Below, in pieces: positions 8,114-16,161 of a stretch of DNA of 64,000 nucleotides; position 1 is the first letter of the stretch; every line of letters begins with the position of its first letter. The position numbers were made by a program, and so were the translations under genes. Source of the DNA: Dyadobacter sp. SG02 (lineage in GTDB: Bacteria; Bacteroidota; Bacteroidia; Cytophagales; Spirosomataceae); assembly GCF_900109045.1 (NCBI RefSeq), contig NZ_FNYL01000003.1:186001-250000 (forward strand), in the 5' to 3' direction. The notes under the pieces were generated by a model. That model worked only from the letters and a program-made list of their open reading frames with translations, did not search any database and was not told where the DNA came from.

Positions 8114-8323
8114 ATGGAAACGCTGGTTGTAGAGCTTACTCACAAAAATGCATTACAATTGCTTAGAGATTTGGAGGCAATGGACATTATTCGTTTGCAT
8201 GACGAAAAGGAAACCCCACAAACAAAGTTGTCTGAAAAATATAGGGGAGTTCTTCCGAAAGAAGCGGGCGAAGATCTTATCAACCACGTAAATCAAATGC
8301 GAAGCGAATGGGGCGCTATTTAA
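8114..8323 (+). CDS. probable antitoxin of a VapBC-like pair
   Basis: 69 residues from the ATG at 8114 (a TTG six bases upstream is less likely). METLVVELTHKNALQLLRDLEAMDIIRL resembles the short N-terminal segment of Bacteroidota antitoxins that precede PIN toxins; the rest is charged (KLSEKYRGVLPKEAGEDLINHV) and would be the toxin-wrapping tail. It overlaps the following PIN-domain gene by 16 bases, the tight coupling expected of an antitoxin-toxin pair. Family assignment is inferred mainly from this position; the DNA-binding fold is not obvious. Its base composition is more A+T-rich than its neighbours, suggesting recent acquisition. Confidence 0.7.
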   Translation: METLVVELTHKNALQLLRDLEAMDIIRLHDEKETPQTKLSEKYRGVLPKEAGEDLINHVNQMRSEWGAI

Positions 8324-8688
8324 TCGATACAAATATTGTTTCAAAGTATTTGTCAGGTTCATTGCCGCAGGACGGCGAACGTTTGCTGGATTCTGTGATT
8401 GATTCGGCGCCTCAGCTGTCGGTGATTACGCAAATAGAACTGTTATCATGGAAAAGTGGCTTCGAAGCGCGTGTGAGAGAATTTGTCGATGACAGCTCGA
8501 TATTCGCATTAACGGAGGAAATTGTTCAGGCTTGTGTGAGGTTGAGGCGGGAAAGAAGAATAAGAACGCCCGATGCCATAATAGCCGCGACAGCAATTGT
8601 TAATGACCTTATTTTGTTAACAGACAACGAAGTGGATTTCCTGCGCATTTCTCAACTGACAGTGGTTAATCCGAACAGATATCAATAA
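8308..8688 (+). CDS. vapC: PIN-domain RNase toxin, VapC family
   Basis: 126 residues with the PIN acidic residues Asp7 (YLIDTNIV), Glu44 (TQIELLSW), Asp89 (RTPDAIIAATA) and Asp106 (LLTDNEVDF), which hold Mg2+ in these endoribonucleases that cleave tRNA or rRNA when the antitoxin is lost. Length is normal for VapC. Translation starts within the antitoxin gene, so the two are coupled. The pair sits in the middle of what otherwise looks like a sulfur operon (dioxygenase-like gene before it, YeeE pair after it) and has lower G+C than both sides, consistent with insertion of the module between them. Confidence 0.88.
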   Translation: MGRYLIDTNIVSKYLSGSLPQDGERLLDSVIDSAPQLSVITQIELLSWKSGFEARVREFVDDSSIFALTEEIVQACVRLRRERRIRTPDAIIAATAIVNDLILLTDNEVDFLRISQLTVVNPNRYQ

Positions 8689-8737
8689 TTAAAGTCATAC
8701 CTAATTAGTATACAAAATCGATATAATTAATATTCAA

Positions 8738-9313
8738 ATGGAAATCATCGAACTTCTCAGACGACCGTGGCCATGGTACGTTGCCGGGCCGTTGATAGGC
8801 CTTACCGTGCCGGTGCTACTCTTGCTGGGGAACAAGTCATTTGGCATATCGTCGTCGTTCCGGCATATCTGTGCGGCGGTGATACCGGCGGGGCTGCCGT
8901 TTTTTAAATACAACTGGCGGAAGGAGGCGTGGAACCTGTTTTTTGTGGCGGGGATAGCGATTGGCGGGTTTGTGGGAAACTTCTGGCTGGCTAATCCTGA
9001 TACCATTGTGGTGGCAGACGAGACGAGGCAAAGCCTGGCTGCATTGGGCGTTCAGGATTTTTCCGGGCTGATGCCGGCGGATATTTTCGCGCCGGGTAAT
9101 GTGTTCACACTGAAAGGCCTGATATTCTTTGTACTGGGCGGGTTTCTGGTTGGTTTCGGGACGCGTTATGCAGGCGGTTGTACCTCGGGACATGCAATAA
9201 TGGGGCTGTCTAACCTGCAATGGCCGTCGCTGGTGGCCACGGTCAGTTTTATGATCGGCGGGTTTGCGAGTACGCATTTGCTGCTTCCCTTCCTGCTAAA
9301 TCTGGCCCGTTAA
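8738..9313 (+). CDS. YeeE/YedE-type membrane protein, first of a pair
   Basis: 191 residues, about five membrane spans. FGTRYAGGCTSGHAIMGLSNL carries the conserved GGCxSGH motif whose Cys is thought to contact sulfur species in YeeE/YedE (DUF395) transporters, which in known cases import thiosulfate or related sulfur compounds. Bacteroidota usually encode the two halves as separate short genes; the next gene supplies the other half (GACPGP motif). The downstream partner starts 13 bases after this stop. With the persulfide dioxygenase-like enzyme upstream the pair likely moves thiosulfate, sulfite or polysulfide. Direction and exact substrate are unknown. Confidence 0.85.
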   Translation: MEIIELLRRPWPWYVAGPLIGLTVPVLLLLGNKSFGISSSFRHICAAVIPAGLPFFKYNWRKEAWNLFFVAGIAIGGFVGNFWLANPDTIVVADETRQSLAALGVQDFSGLMPADIFAPGNVFTLKGLIFFVLGGFLVGFGTRYAGGCTSGHAIMGLSNLQWPSLVATVSFMIGGFASTHLLLPFLLNLAR

Positions 9314-9326
9314 ACTTTGATAGATT

Positions 9327-9851
9327 ATGGAGAAGATACATCAGCATTCGTCCCTCGCGGAACCTGCCGACAGGGATTTTGATAATATTAAAATCGACGG
9401 CTGCGACGGCGCGAACCGCCAGCAATCCGCAGAAGGTTTTATTGCGAACCTCAAATATCTGCTCGTGGGCGTCATCTTCGGCATTGTTTTTCTGAAAGCC
9501 GAGATCGTTTCATGGTTCCGCATTCAGGAAATGTTCCGGCTCGATTCGTTTCACATGTACGGCGTGATCGGCTCGGCAGTTGCGGTAGGGCTGCTATCCA
9601 TTTGGCTCATTAAGAAATTCAATATCAAAACATTATCCGGCGAAACGGTGAGCATTGCCGATAAGACATTTGATAAAGGCCAGATTTACGGTGGACTGCT
9701 GTTCGGCATCGGCTGGGCTATCACCGGTGCTTGCCCGGGCCCATTGTTTGCACAAATCGGCGCAGGTTACCTCGCCGTGGCTGTCACATTGTTGAGTGCC
9801 ATTGCGGGAACCTGGGTGTACGGACTCATCCGCGCGCGGCTCCCGCATTGA
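9327..9851 (+). CDS. YeeE/YedE-type membrane protein, second of a pair (DUF6691-like)
   Basis: 174 residues. A hydrophilic N-terminal stretch of about 38 residues is followed by four to five membrane spans and the motif WAITGACPGPLFAQIGAG, the counterpart of GGCTSGH in the preceding gene; the Cys is the conserved sulfur-contacting residue of this family. Spacing to the previous gene is 13 bases, so translation is probably coupled. It ends one base before the convergent methyltransferase stop, leaving no room for a separate terminator. The long polar N-terminus is slightly unusual; a later start would shorten it, but no better codon stands out. Confidence 0.82.
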   Translation: MEKIHQHSSLAEPADRDFDNIKIDGCDGANRQQSAEGFIANLKYLLVGVIFGIVFLKAEIVSWFRIQEMFRLDSFHMYGVIGSAVAVGLLSIWLIKKFNIKTLSGETVSIADKTFDKGQIYGGLLFGIGWAITGACPGPLFAQIGAGYLAVAVTLLSAIAGTWVYGLIRARLPH

Positions 9852-10595
9852 TTACTGCTTGCGCGCCACGAGGTACAGCTGTTCATCACCCAGCTGGAAC
9901 GGATCGGCTTCGAGGTTACCGAATGTACCCACCACGAGTAACCCGGCCAGTTCGAACATGTGCGTAAGCTCACCGAGCGTGTAGATGTGCTGGCGGACGC
10001 TGTGCGTTACTTTTTCAGAACCGGAAATGAACGTTTGCTCGGCTTCGATGTAGCCGCCTTCGGCGCGGTACTCGTTCTCTGCGAGATAGATAATGTCGTC
10101 CTGCACCGGCATCCAGTTACGGGCCTGGAAGTTGGGCAGGATACTTTCAGCGAGGTTTTCGGTATGGAACGCCGCATGAGCACCCGGCTTTAATGCAGTG
10201 GCTATCTGGTTGATAAACTGCTGCATTTCGGCTCGCGGGAAGAAGCTGAAACTGTTTCCGAAACAATATGCGGCGTCAAATGCGGCTTCGGGCAGCGGGT
10301 AGTTCAAAACATCCGCACAAATCACATCCACCGACAATTGCTGCCGGCTGCTGATGGTTTGTAATTCTTCACAATACTCCTGCGAAATATCGATGCAGGT
10401 CAATGCAGTGCCTTGCGCTGCGAGGGGAATGGCATGCCGTCCGTAGCCCGCAAGCACGTCGAGTACCTTGCTGTCCGGCGTTATTTCAAGTACATCCCGC
10501 AGGAAATCAACCTCGTAATCGGTGTATTCTTCGTCCTGATTGAGTTTCCAGGCACGTTGGGGGAGTCCTTTGAAATAAGTATGGTACCAGGCCAC
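9852..10595 (-). CDS. class I SAM-dependent methyltransferase
   Basis: Motif I is VLDVLAGYGRHAIPLAAQG, followed by LTCIDIS (acidic ribose contact), ICADVLNY and AAYCFGNSFSFF, a typical class I Rossmann methyltransferase of about 247 residues. An ATG at 10709 would add 38 residues of poor composition (many Arg and Cys) and overlap the upstream outer-membrane gene by 65 bases; a GTG at 10595 giving (M)AWYHTYFKGLPQ matches the usual beginning of this family, so it is preferred. The substrate is unknown. It lies just downstream of the copper operon on the same strand and may be read through from it, but has no evident metal role. Confidence 0.8.
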   Translation of the reverse strand: MAWYHTYFKGLPQRAWKLNQDEEYTDYEVDFLRDVLEITPDSKVLDVLAGYGRHAIPLAAQGTALTCIDISQEYCEELQTISSRQQLSVDVICADVLNYPLPEAAFDAAYCFGNSFSFFPRAEMQQFINQIATALKPGAHAAFHTENLAESILPNFQARNWMPVQDDIIYLAENEYRAEGGYIEAEQTFISGSEKVTHSVRQHIYTLGELTHMFELAGLLVVGTFGNLEADPFQLGDEQLYLVARKQ

Positions 10596-10644
10596 AGTAG
10601 TATTTTGGTTTAAATTAAAACCTAAAACTACTAAAAAAGCCCGC

Positions 10645-12030
10645 TTACATACGCATGAGCGCGGGGGTAATGCGCAGGTATACCTGCCCGGAAAGCGGCG
10701 TTTTGCCATAAATGCCTTGCAGTAACCGATCGGGTTTGTAGAGGCTCATTTGCGCTCCGGCTTGCAGTAATGTGTTGCTGAACGAAGCAATTTGCCGGTT
10801 CAAACCGAGCGAAAACATGGAAACCGGCAGGTTTTCCAGCAGCGGATCGTGTTCACCGGTTTCGAAGCCCAATTCGACGTCGCTTTTCTGAACCCATTCA
10901 TAACGGCCATAAACGGCCCATTTGTCAAGTTGCAAATTGGTTTCGGCCAGAACGGAATGTTCTTTGTGATGCTCGCCCGCATCATTCAATCCCCACACGA
11001 GTGTCGAAGAAATCCAACGGTTTTTCCCGCTCAGATTCCCCGAATGCTGTACAGAAGCGGTCGTGCGGTTGATGTCCTCATCCGGCTCCCGGGGCTCGGG
11101 GCTTTTGATAAAACCTCTCGAAGCCTGCAACGCCCAGTTGGCCGAAGGGTTGAACAGTAACCGGTAGCTGTAAGAATTGAAGCGTGGCTTGTCGAAATCG
11201 AAACGGTTTTCGTCGGGTTCGCGGCCGGTGAAGGAAGATCCTTCCAGTTTAAATTTGCCATATCGGACACCCGCCGTCACCACGCCGAATGTAATGTGCG
11301 TGGCATCCTGCCAGTGGTGGCCGAGCACGGCATCGGGGTTGTTGAATGCCGACATCCGGTGCATGAATGCGGTAGGACCCAGGGCCGGCTCGCCGGGATA
11401 GCCCGCGTAGATTGTCAGATCGACTTTGTCATTAATACGCTGAGTATAACCAATCGAAAGCTCCGAAATGAGGTCGTGCGGGTGCTGGCGGTCGATGAGC
11501 GGCTGGCCCTTCCAGCTCTCGCCGGACTGGAAAAGCAGCGGATAGCCCGCGCCGCCGTCCACAATGCGGTCGAGGGAAACCATTGCCCGGAGGTTTAGCA
11601 AGCCGTTTTTGCCTACCTGCCGCTGGGCCATACCCATAAACCAGTTGGGTGCGCTGAACCTCGAATCGGAGCCTCTTTTGCCGTCATTATTGAAGTTCTG
11701 GGCGGTATAGCGGAGGTAAATGCTCCCGTGCAGCATGTAGTTCCATTTGCTGCCGTGCTTCATGTAGGCGTACATGGGCGTGGCGTCGGGCTGCCAGCCG
11801 GTACCTGAGCCATTGCGGGTCATAGGCAGGCTCAATGAAAAGCTGTGGGTCATGTGCGATGGCCCGTTATGGCCCATTTGCGCATGATCCATGCTTTTCA
11901 TGTCGTGCATTTCATGGCTAATAGTGTCTTTCGCGGGCTCCTGGTGATGCTCGTGCTGGGCCGATGCGGGAAGTGCGACAGCCGCCGTAGCGACGGCGGC
12001 TGTCAGTAAAAAAAGTCTGTCGAGAAGCAT
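10645..12030 (-). CDS. outer-membrane protein of the copper operon
   Basis: 461 residues from ATG 12030, 19 bases after the preceding stop. A signal peptide (MLLDRLFLLTAAVATAAVALPASA) is followed by a His/Met-rich segment (HEHHQEP, HEMHDMKSMDHAQMGHNGPSHMTH, residues about 25-70) well suited to bind Cu(I)/Cu(II). The remainder alternates polar and hydrophobic residues with aromatic-rich turns and ends in ITPALMRM, as in an outer-membrane barrel of unknown family. As the last gene of a copper operon, it may help move copper across or hold it at the outer membrane. It is not a TolC/CusC-type protein. A start at 12096 would bury the signal peptide and overlap the previous gene. Confidence 0.75.
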   Translation of the reverse strand: MLLDRLFLLTAAVATAAVALPASAQHEHHQEPAKDTISHEMHDMKSMDHAQMGHNGPSHMTHSFSLSLPMTRNGSGTGWQPDATPMYAYMKHGSKWNYMLHGSIYLRYTAQNFNNDGKRGSDSRFSAPNWFMGMAQRQVGKNGLLNLRAMVSLDRIVDGGAGYPLLFQSGESWKGQPLIDRQHPHDLISELSIGYTQRINDKVDLTIYAGYPGEPALGPTAFMHRMSAFNNPDAVLGHHWQDATHITFGVVTAGVRYGKFKLEGSSFTGREPDENRFDFDKPRFNSYSYRLLFNPSANWALQASRGFIKSPEPREPDEDINRTTASVQHSGNLSGKNRWISSTLVWGLNDAGEHHKEHSVLAETNLQLDKWAVYGRYEWVQKSDVELGFETGEHDPLLENLPVSMFSLGLNRQIASFSNTLLQAGAQMSLYKPDRLLQGIYGKTPLSGQVYLRITPALMRM

Positions 12031-12049
12031 GATGAAGTAGTTTTTTTGA

Positions 12050-12391
12050 TTAATGTGCCGCGGCGGTTTTGCGGCAGCAGCTCGGCAGTTTGTCATGCGC
12101 CTTCTGAACGGCAGGCAGCTCGTCGGCGTCGTAGCCGGTTTTGTTGATCGTCGCCTTGATGGCCTCCGTAGTCGTTTTGTCCGGGTTGTATTTCACGGTA
12201 ATCACCTTATTGGAAAGGTCGAGGTTCGACTCTTTCACACCTTTCGAAAGGCCGAGGTTACGTTCGAGGCGAGCTTTGCACATTTCGCAAATGGCCGAGG
12301 TCTTGATTTTTACTTCTTTCGTACCGTCGGCATAGGCGATATTCAGGCCCAGTAACAGGGCTGTCATGATGCTTAAAATGGTTGTTTTCAT
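12050..12391 (-). CDS. secreted heavy-metal-associated (HMA) domain protein
   Basis: 113 residues. Signal peptide MKTTILSIMTALLLGLNIAYA, then a complete HMA fold (about 24-92) with the metal pair in SAICEMCKARLE (Cys35, Cys38) and ending KATINKTGYDADELP. The C-terminal tail has an extra Cys-Cys (LPSCCRKTAAAH). HMA domains carry Cu(I) between partners; the signal peptide places this one in the periplasm, where it could accept copper from CopA or from the outer-membrane import system. Eighteen bases separate it from the lipoprotein gene upstream. MerP-like mercury binding is an alternative, but the neighbours favour copper. Confidence 0.88.
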   Translation of the reverse strand: MKTTILSIMTALLLGLNIAYADGTKEVKIKTSAICEMCKARLERNLGLSKGVKESNLDLSNKVITVKYNPDKTTTEAIKATINKTGYDADELPAVQKAHDKLPSCCRKTAAAH

Positions 12392-12409
12392 AATGCAATA
12401 GATTTAAAA

Positions 12410-12646
12410 TCAATGTTGATGTGCTGTCGTATCGGTTTCGGCCAGGGCTACTTCCTGCAATTCCATTTTGCAAACCGGGCATTTGCCGGCCTCGGCGTAG
12501 GTTTTATCGCCTTCGCATTGCATCGGGCAGGCGTACTTTTTCTCACTTACCGCGTGTGTTTCGGTGCCGGCAGACTCCTTTTCAGTTTTATTACCCGAAC
12601 AGGCGGCGGACAGGAGCAGCAGGGAAGCAATAATGATTTTGTTCAT
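12410..12646 (-). CDS. lipoprotein with heavy-metal-binding domain
   Basis: 78 residues. MNKIIIASLLLLSAAC is a lipoprotein signal with lipidated Cys16. The mature part contains KYACPMQCEGDKTYAEAGKCPVCKMEL, the short Cys/Met domain (CPM...GKCPxCxM) often seen fused to CusB-like adaptors and copper ATPases in Bacteroidota, where it is thought to hold Cu or other soft metals. A His-rich end (TTAHQH) may add ligands. Here it stands alone, anchored in a membrane, within the copper operon. Fifty-seven bases separate it from the regulator gene, the largest gap in the distal half of the operon. Confidence 0.85.
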   Translation of the reverse strand: MNKIIIASLLLLSAACSGNKTEKESAGTETHAVSEKKYACPMQCEGDKTYAEAGKCPVCKMELQEVALAETDTTAHQH

Positions 12647-12703
12647 ACAGTTGAAGCTTAAATTATTGATAATCTATATTTTATACTCAGTGAATTTCGA
12701 TAC

Positions 12704-13273
12704 CTATTGACCTACCTGATCGAGCGCGGTACGCTGCGATGTGCCTTTCTTGAACTCCCCGGGCGTCATGCCGGTCACTTTTTTGAACTGGTTGCTCAGA
12801 TGCGCCGTGCTGCTGTAAGCGAGGCGCCACGCTATTTCGCTTAATGTAAGTTCGTTATAGGAAAGCCATTCCTTTACCTTTTCAACTTTCTGGGCAATGA
12901 TATATTGCTCGATCGTCTGCCCGGTTTCGGAAGAAAACAAGTTGCTCAGGTACGAGTATTCATATCCGATTTTCTCCGACAAATAATCTGAAAAATTCAT
13001 CTGCGAGGGTTTATTACCTTTCAGGTTCTGCACCTCGTCGATCACGAGCGTCTTGATATGCTCCACCAGCGCCAGACGGCGGTCGTCGAGCAACTCGAAA
13101 CCGCTGGCTTCAAGCACCGCTTTTACCTCCTGCAACTTATCCGCATTCACCTCGGCAATAGTTTCCACCTCGCCAAGTTCTACGAAATTCAAGTCGATCC
13201 CCAGCCCGTTCAGTTCCTCCCGCACCACCCGCTTGCAGCGGTCACATACCATATTTTTAATATATAATTTCAT
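12704..13273 (-). CDS. AraC-family regulator fused to an HMA metal-binding domain
   Basis: 189 residues from ATG 13273; an ATG at 13312 would overlap the receptor gene and delay the HMA start. The N-terminus MKLYIKNMVCDRCKRVVREEL is an HMA domain with Cys10 and Cys13 in a CxxC loop, running to about residue 72 (ASGFELLDD). The C-terminus (about 90-180) is an AraC/XylS double helix-turn-helix: YLSEKIGYEYSYLSNLF and LTLSEIAWRLAYSSTAHLSNQFKKVTGMTPGEFK. The fusion suggests direct sensing of Cu(I) by a DNA-binding protein, unlike the MerR (CueR) or CsoR solutions. It lies seven bases after the receptor gene in the same operon. Its likely sites are the 21-bp-spaced direct repeats before 16371 and 19803. 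Confidence 0.88.
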   Translation of the reverse strand: MKLYIKNMVCDRCKRVVREELNGLGIDLNFVELGEVETIAEVNADKLQEVKAVLEASGFELLDDRRLALVEHIKTLVIDEVQNLKGNKPSQMNFSDYLSEKIGYEYSYLSNLFSSETGQTIEQYIIAQKVEKVKEWLSYNELTLSEIAWRLAYSSTAHLSNQFKKVTGMTPGEFKKGTSQRTALDQVGQ

Positions 13274-13280
13274 AATGATA

Positions 13281-15506
13281 TCATCTGATAATCTTATAAC
13301 GCATTCCCGCATAAATCATTCGCCCTACTACCGGCCCCCAGGCCATTCCCGCATCGAAATGCTGCCCGAATGGCTCGTTAGCACCCATGATCGGGTCTTT
13401 CTGACGGAAGTTGGCCAGGTTTTCGCCGCCCAGGTAAACGTCCCATTTCGGGAAGGTACGCGTTATTTGTGCATTGAAATTGTAGAACGAAGGCGCCCAG
13501 GTCGATGCCAGGTCGGTCGGCACGTGATGGTCGGGAACGTGGCCCATGTACGGCAACCGCTTTTTACCATTCCATTGTACCGTGGCGTCGAACTTCCATT
13601 TATCGTACGGCAGGGCATACCCGGCATTGAATAGCACACGGTCGCGGCTCACCATCATTCTCGGCTGCAAGGTGTTCTCGTCATATACATTGCGGATCGT
13701 CTGTTTCACGTCGAACAGGCGGTAGGCCAGTTTCAGCTCGAGGCGTTTAACAGGTGTCAGGTTCGCTTCGGCCTGGAAACTGTTGGCATATGCCCTTCCT
13801 TCAAGATTGTAGAAGCGAATGTAGCGCGGATCTTCCATATCGGCCACGAGCTGGTTATCGAAATTGGTCCGGTAGAAATCCATGATAAAATTCCCGCTCA
13901 TTTCGCCGATTTTGAACTCTTGCGTAACGCTGGCGCCGTAATTCCAGGACACTTCCGGCCGGATCGCTTCGCGGAAAACCACATCGCGCGAGCTCACGAG
14001 GTTGCCGTAATATTCCGCCAGCGGATTTGCGACCCTGAAACCGCGGCCCACGGAAGCGCGCAGGGTGGTCTGGTCGGTCAGGCTGTATTTCAAATGCAGG
14101 CGCGGCGTCCATTGCGTGCCGTAAAGGTTATGGAAGTCCACGCGGCCACCTGCCACCATTACGAATTTGTCGAGGTAATTATAGGTGTATTCAAAGAATG
14201 CGCCGGGCACCGATTCGTTCCGTTTCAGTCGAATATCCTTATAAACTTCGTCATAGTTATCGAGCATATAGCTGATACCTGTCTTGTAGGAATGATTGGT
14301 ATTGCCGATGATTGACTGGTAAATCAGGTTTCCGTACAGCGTTTTTTGGGTACCATCGTAGTTATTGAGGCCAAAATAGGATTTGGAATCGTGAATAGAT
14401 GCATTCAGAATCAGTCCCAACCCTTTGTAAGGTTGCTCGGGGAACAGCCGCGCAATTTTGGAGAAAAACTCGTAACGGTTCACCTTCGCACCGAAACCGT
14501 ACGCTTGCGTCGTGCCTTTCATCCCGCGTTCGAAACTCTTCTGGCCACCCAGCCGATCCTCGTATAATGCTTTCACGCCAAACTGTGCCATTAATTTATC
14601 GCCCTGGTATTTCCAGCGGTTAATGGCATTGTACTGCGTGTAAAGGGGCAGGTCCAGGAAGCCGTCGCCGTTTTTGTCGATGCGGTTGCGCAATGTGCTT
14701 CCGTGCGTGAGCAGGCCGGTGCTCCATTTTTTGTTCAGCTGGTGCGCGAGGTTCAGGTTTACTTCACCTCGGCCAAAATTGTTGACGTAGGTATTCAGGT
14801 ACAACTTCTCCTGCGTATCGGGCTTTTGAAGCTCCACATTGATCTGCCCCGTCATCGATTCGTAACCATTCACCACCGAGCCGGCGCCCTTGCCGACGTC
14901 GATCGACTGGACCCAGGTTCCCGGAACGAAATTGAGCCCGAATGTGGAGGCTAGTCCGCGAATGGAAGGGATATTCTCGACATTGGTTTGAATGTAGGTC
15001 CCATTCAGGCCAAGCATCTGGATTTGTTTGGAACCGGTCACCGCATCGCTGTAAGAAACCGAGACGGATGCATTGGTTTCGAAACTTTCGGAAAGGTTGC
15101 AGCAGGCCGCTTTCGCCAAAGCGCGGGTGGTGATAATTTCAGTTTGATGGGGAGAAAGCCTGTCGATAGACGTATTTCCGGCGCGGATCGTCACCTCGTC
15201 GAGCGTCTGATCGCTTTGAAGCACCACTTGCAAATCACTTTCCTGGCCGATCTTAATGGTATCGTTGCGAAACCCGACGAAGCTCACCACCAGCAGCGCC
15301 GATTGCGCCGACCGCGGAATACTGAACCGGCCATTTTCGTCGGTAGCGGTCGCATTTGTGGTTCCCGCCCAATAGACGTTGGCTCCGGTAATCGGTTTCA
15401 GGTTCTTGGTCTGCGGTTCCTGTTCGTTGACCGAACCGGTTATACGTTGTGCGTAAATGCAGGAGGATATCAGTAAAAGCAATCCTCCCAAAAGGTATTT
15501 GTTCAT
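13281..15506 (-). CDS. TonB-dependent receptor, copper-associated
   Basis: 741 residues. Signal peptide (MNKYLLGGLLLLISSCIYAQ), a carboxypeptidase-regulatory-like domain (about 22-100: ITGANVYWAGTT, DENGRFSIP, LLVVSFVGFRNDTI), a TonB plug (about 110-235: ACCNLSESFETNASVSVSY, IQMLGLNGTYIQTNVENIPS) and a barrel ending in a short aromatic strand. The Cys-Cys in the plug (AKAACCNLSE) recurs in copper-linked receptors of this type, by memory of the family. It likely imports a copper complex or another ligand at the outer membrane under the control of the fused regulator encoded next. It is tightly followed by that regulator and preceded by a Cys-rich small protein. Confidence 0.88.
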   Translation of the reverse strand: MNKYLLGGLLLLISSCIYAQRITGSVNEQEPQTKNLKPITGANVYWAGTTNATATDENGRFSIPRSAQSALLVVSFVGFRNDTIKIGQESDLQVVLQSDQTLDEVTIRAGNTSIDRLSPHQTEIITTRALAKAACCNLSESFETNASVSVSYSDAVTGSKQIQMLGLNGTYIQTNVENIPSIRGLASTFGLNFVPGTWVQSIDVGKGAGSVVNGYESMTGQINVELQKPDTQEKLYLNTYVNNFGRGEVNLNLAHQLNKKWSTGLLTHGSTLRNRIDKNGDGFLDLPLYTQYNAINRWKYQGDKLMAQFGVKALYEDRLGGQKSFERGMKGTTQAYGFGAKVNRYEFFSKIARLFPEQPYKGLGLILNASIHDSKSYFGLNNYDGTQKTLYGNLIYQSIIGNTNHSYKTGISYMLDNYDEVYKDIRLKRNESVPGAFFEYTYNYLDKFVMVAGGRVDFHNLYGTQWTPRLHLKYSLTDQTTLRASVGRGFRVANPLAEYYGNLVSSRDVVFREAIRPEVSWNYGASVTQEFKIGEMSGNFIMDFYRTNFDNQLVADMEDPRYIRFYNLEGRAYANSFQAEANLTPVKRLELKLAYRLFDVKQTIRNVYDENTLQPRMMVSRDRVLFNAGYALPYDKWKFDATVQWNGKKRLPYMGHVPDHHVPTDLASTWAPSFYNFNAQITRTFPKWDVYLGGENLANFRQKDPIMGANEPFGQHFDAGMAWGPVVGRMIYAGMRYKIIR

Positions 15507-15598
15507 GATTTCATGGATTCATTGGAATAAGAGATTCATTGCTGAAACCGTTGGCCGGAAGGCAGGCGGTTTTGCATTAATGCTGTTATTCAATGAAA

Positions 15599-16063
15599 TC
15601 AGATCAGGAACGACTGGATAAATGCGAGCATACTTCTCCCATGAAGACGGGAAGAGAAGGATATATCGGTGGAAAAGAAGGCGGCAGGAAGCGTCCATTC
15701 GGCACGGATGAACTGGTAGCGCGTAACCGACCAGGTAACCCCGGTGGCGACCGATTTAAGCAGTTTTGCATGCAATTGCGAATCCACCGAGGCTACATTC
15801 AGCTTTTCGAGCTTCTGGCTTTCCTTGCAGCAAGGTGTTTTTTGGAAGGATGTGCCCTTGGCCATTTTCAGCGCCGCACTTTTGGCGCAGCAGGAAGAAA
15901 CGGCTTTGGGTTTGCAAGAATTTTCTTTGGATTTGCCCACCAACTGCATCGACTTGCCACCCATCATCGCGCACTGGCGTTCCGTGAGCACGAACCCGGT
16001 GCTGCTTAGCAGGACCAGGAAGGCCATCAGGACGGTGATCGATCGGTGCAGTTTGTTTTTCAT
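15599..16063 (-). CDS. Cys-rich secreted protein (HYC_CC_PP-like)
   Basis: 154 residues. The N-terminus MKNKLHRSITVLMAFLVLLSS is a signal peptide or anchor. The mature part has Cys-Met and Cys-Cys motifs (ERQCAMMGGKSM, SCKPKAVSSCCAKSA, KTPCCKESQ), then a hydrophobic tail (SMLAFIQSFLI). Small proteins with a conserved Cys-Cys segment are common beside TonB receptors and HMA proteins in Bacteroidota and are named HYC_CC_PP in some annotation sets; membership is recalled, not searched. Binding of Cu(I) by the cysteines is a reasonable inference. It sits 92 bases upstream of the receptor gene and 98 bases downstream of the HMA chaperone gene on the same strand. Confidence 0.7.
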   Translation of the reverse strand: MKNKLHRSITVLMAFLVLLSSTGFVLTERQCAMMGGKSMQLVGKSKENSCKPKAVSSCCAKSAALKMAKGTSFQKTPCCKESQKLEKLNVASVDSQLHAKLLKSVATGVTWSVTRYQFIRAEWTLPAAFFSTDISFSSRLHGRSMLAFIQSFLI

Positions 16064-16161
16064 TTGAATGCTGGCAAAACGTTTTCAGGCTATTGGCAAT
16101 GCTATTTTCACGGCTAATGCATTGGCCCGAAATTGGGGTTCCGGGCCAAAAATACTAATTA

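Noticed and set aside
10596..10709. Longer start for the methyltransferase (ATG at 10709)
   Set aside because: It would overlap the upstream gene by 65 bases and adds an Arg/Cys-rich stretch unlike the family; the GTG at 10595 fits better.
12704..13273. Regulator as a MerR-type copper sensor
   Set aside because: The C-terminal half is clearly an AraC double helix-turn-helix.
16132..16153. GGCCCG/CGGGCC hairpin between the HMA and Cys-rich genes as a terminator
   Set aside because: On the coding (reverse) strand the T-run precedes the stem instead of following it, so read-through into the operon is more likely.
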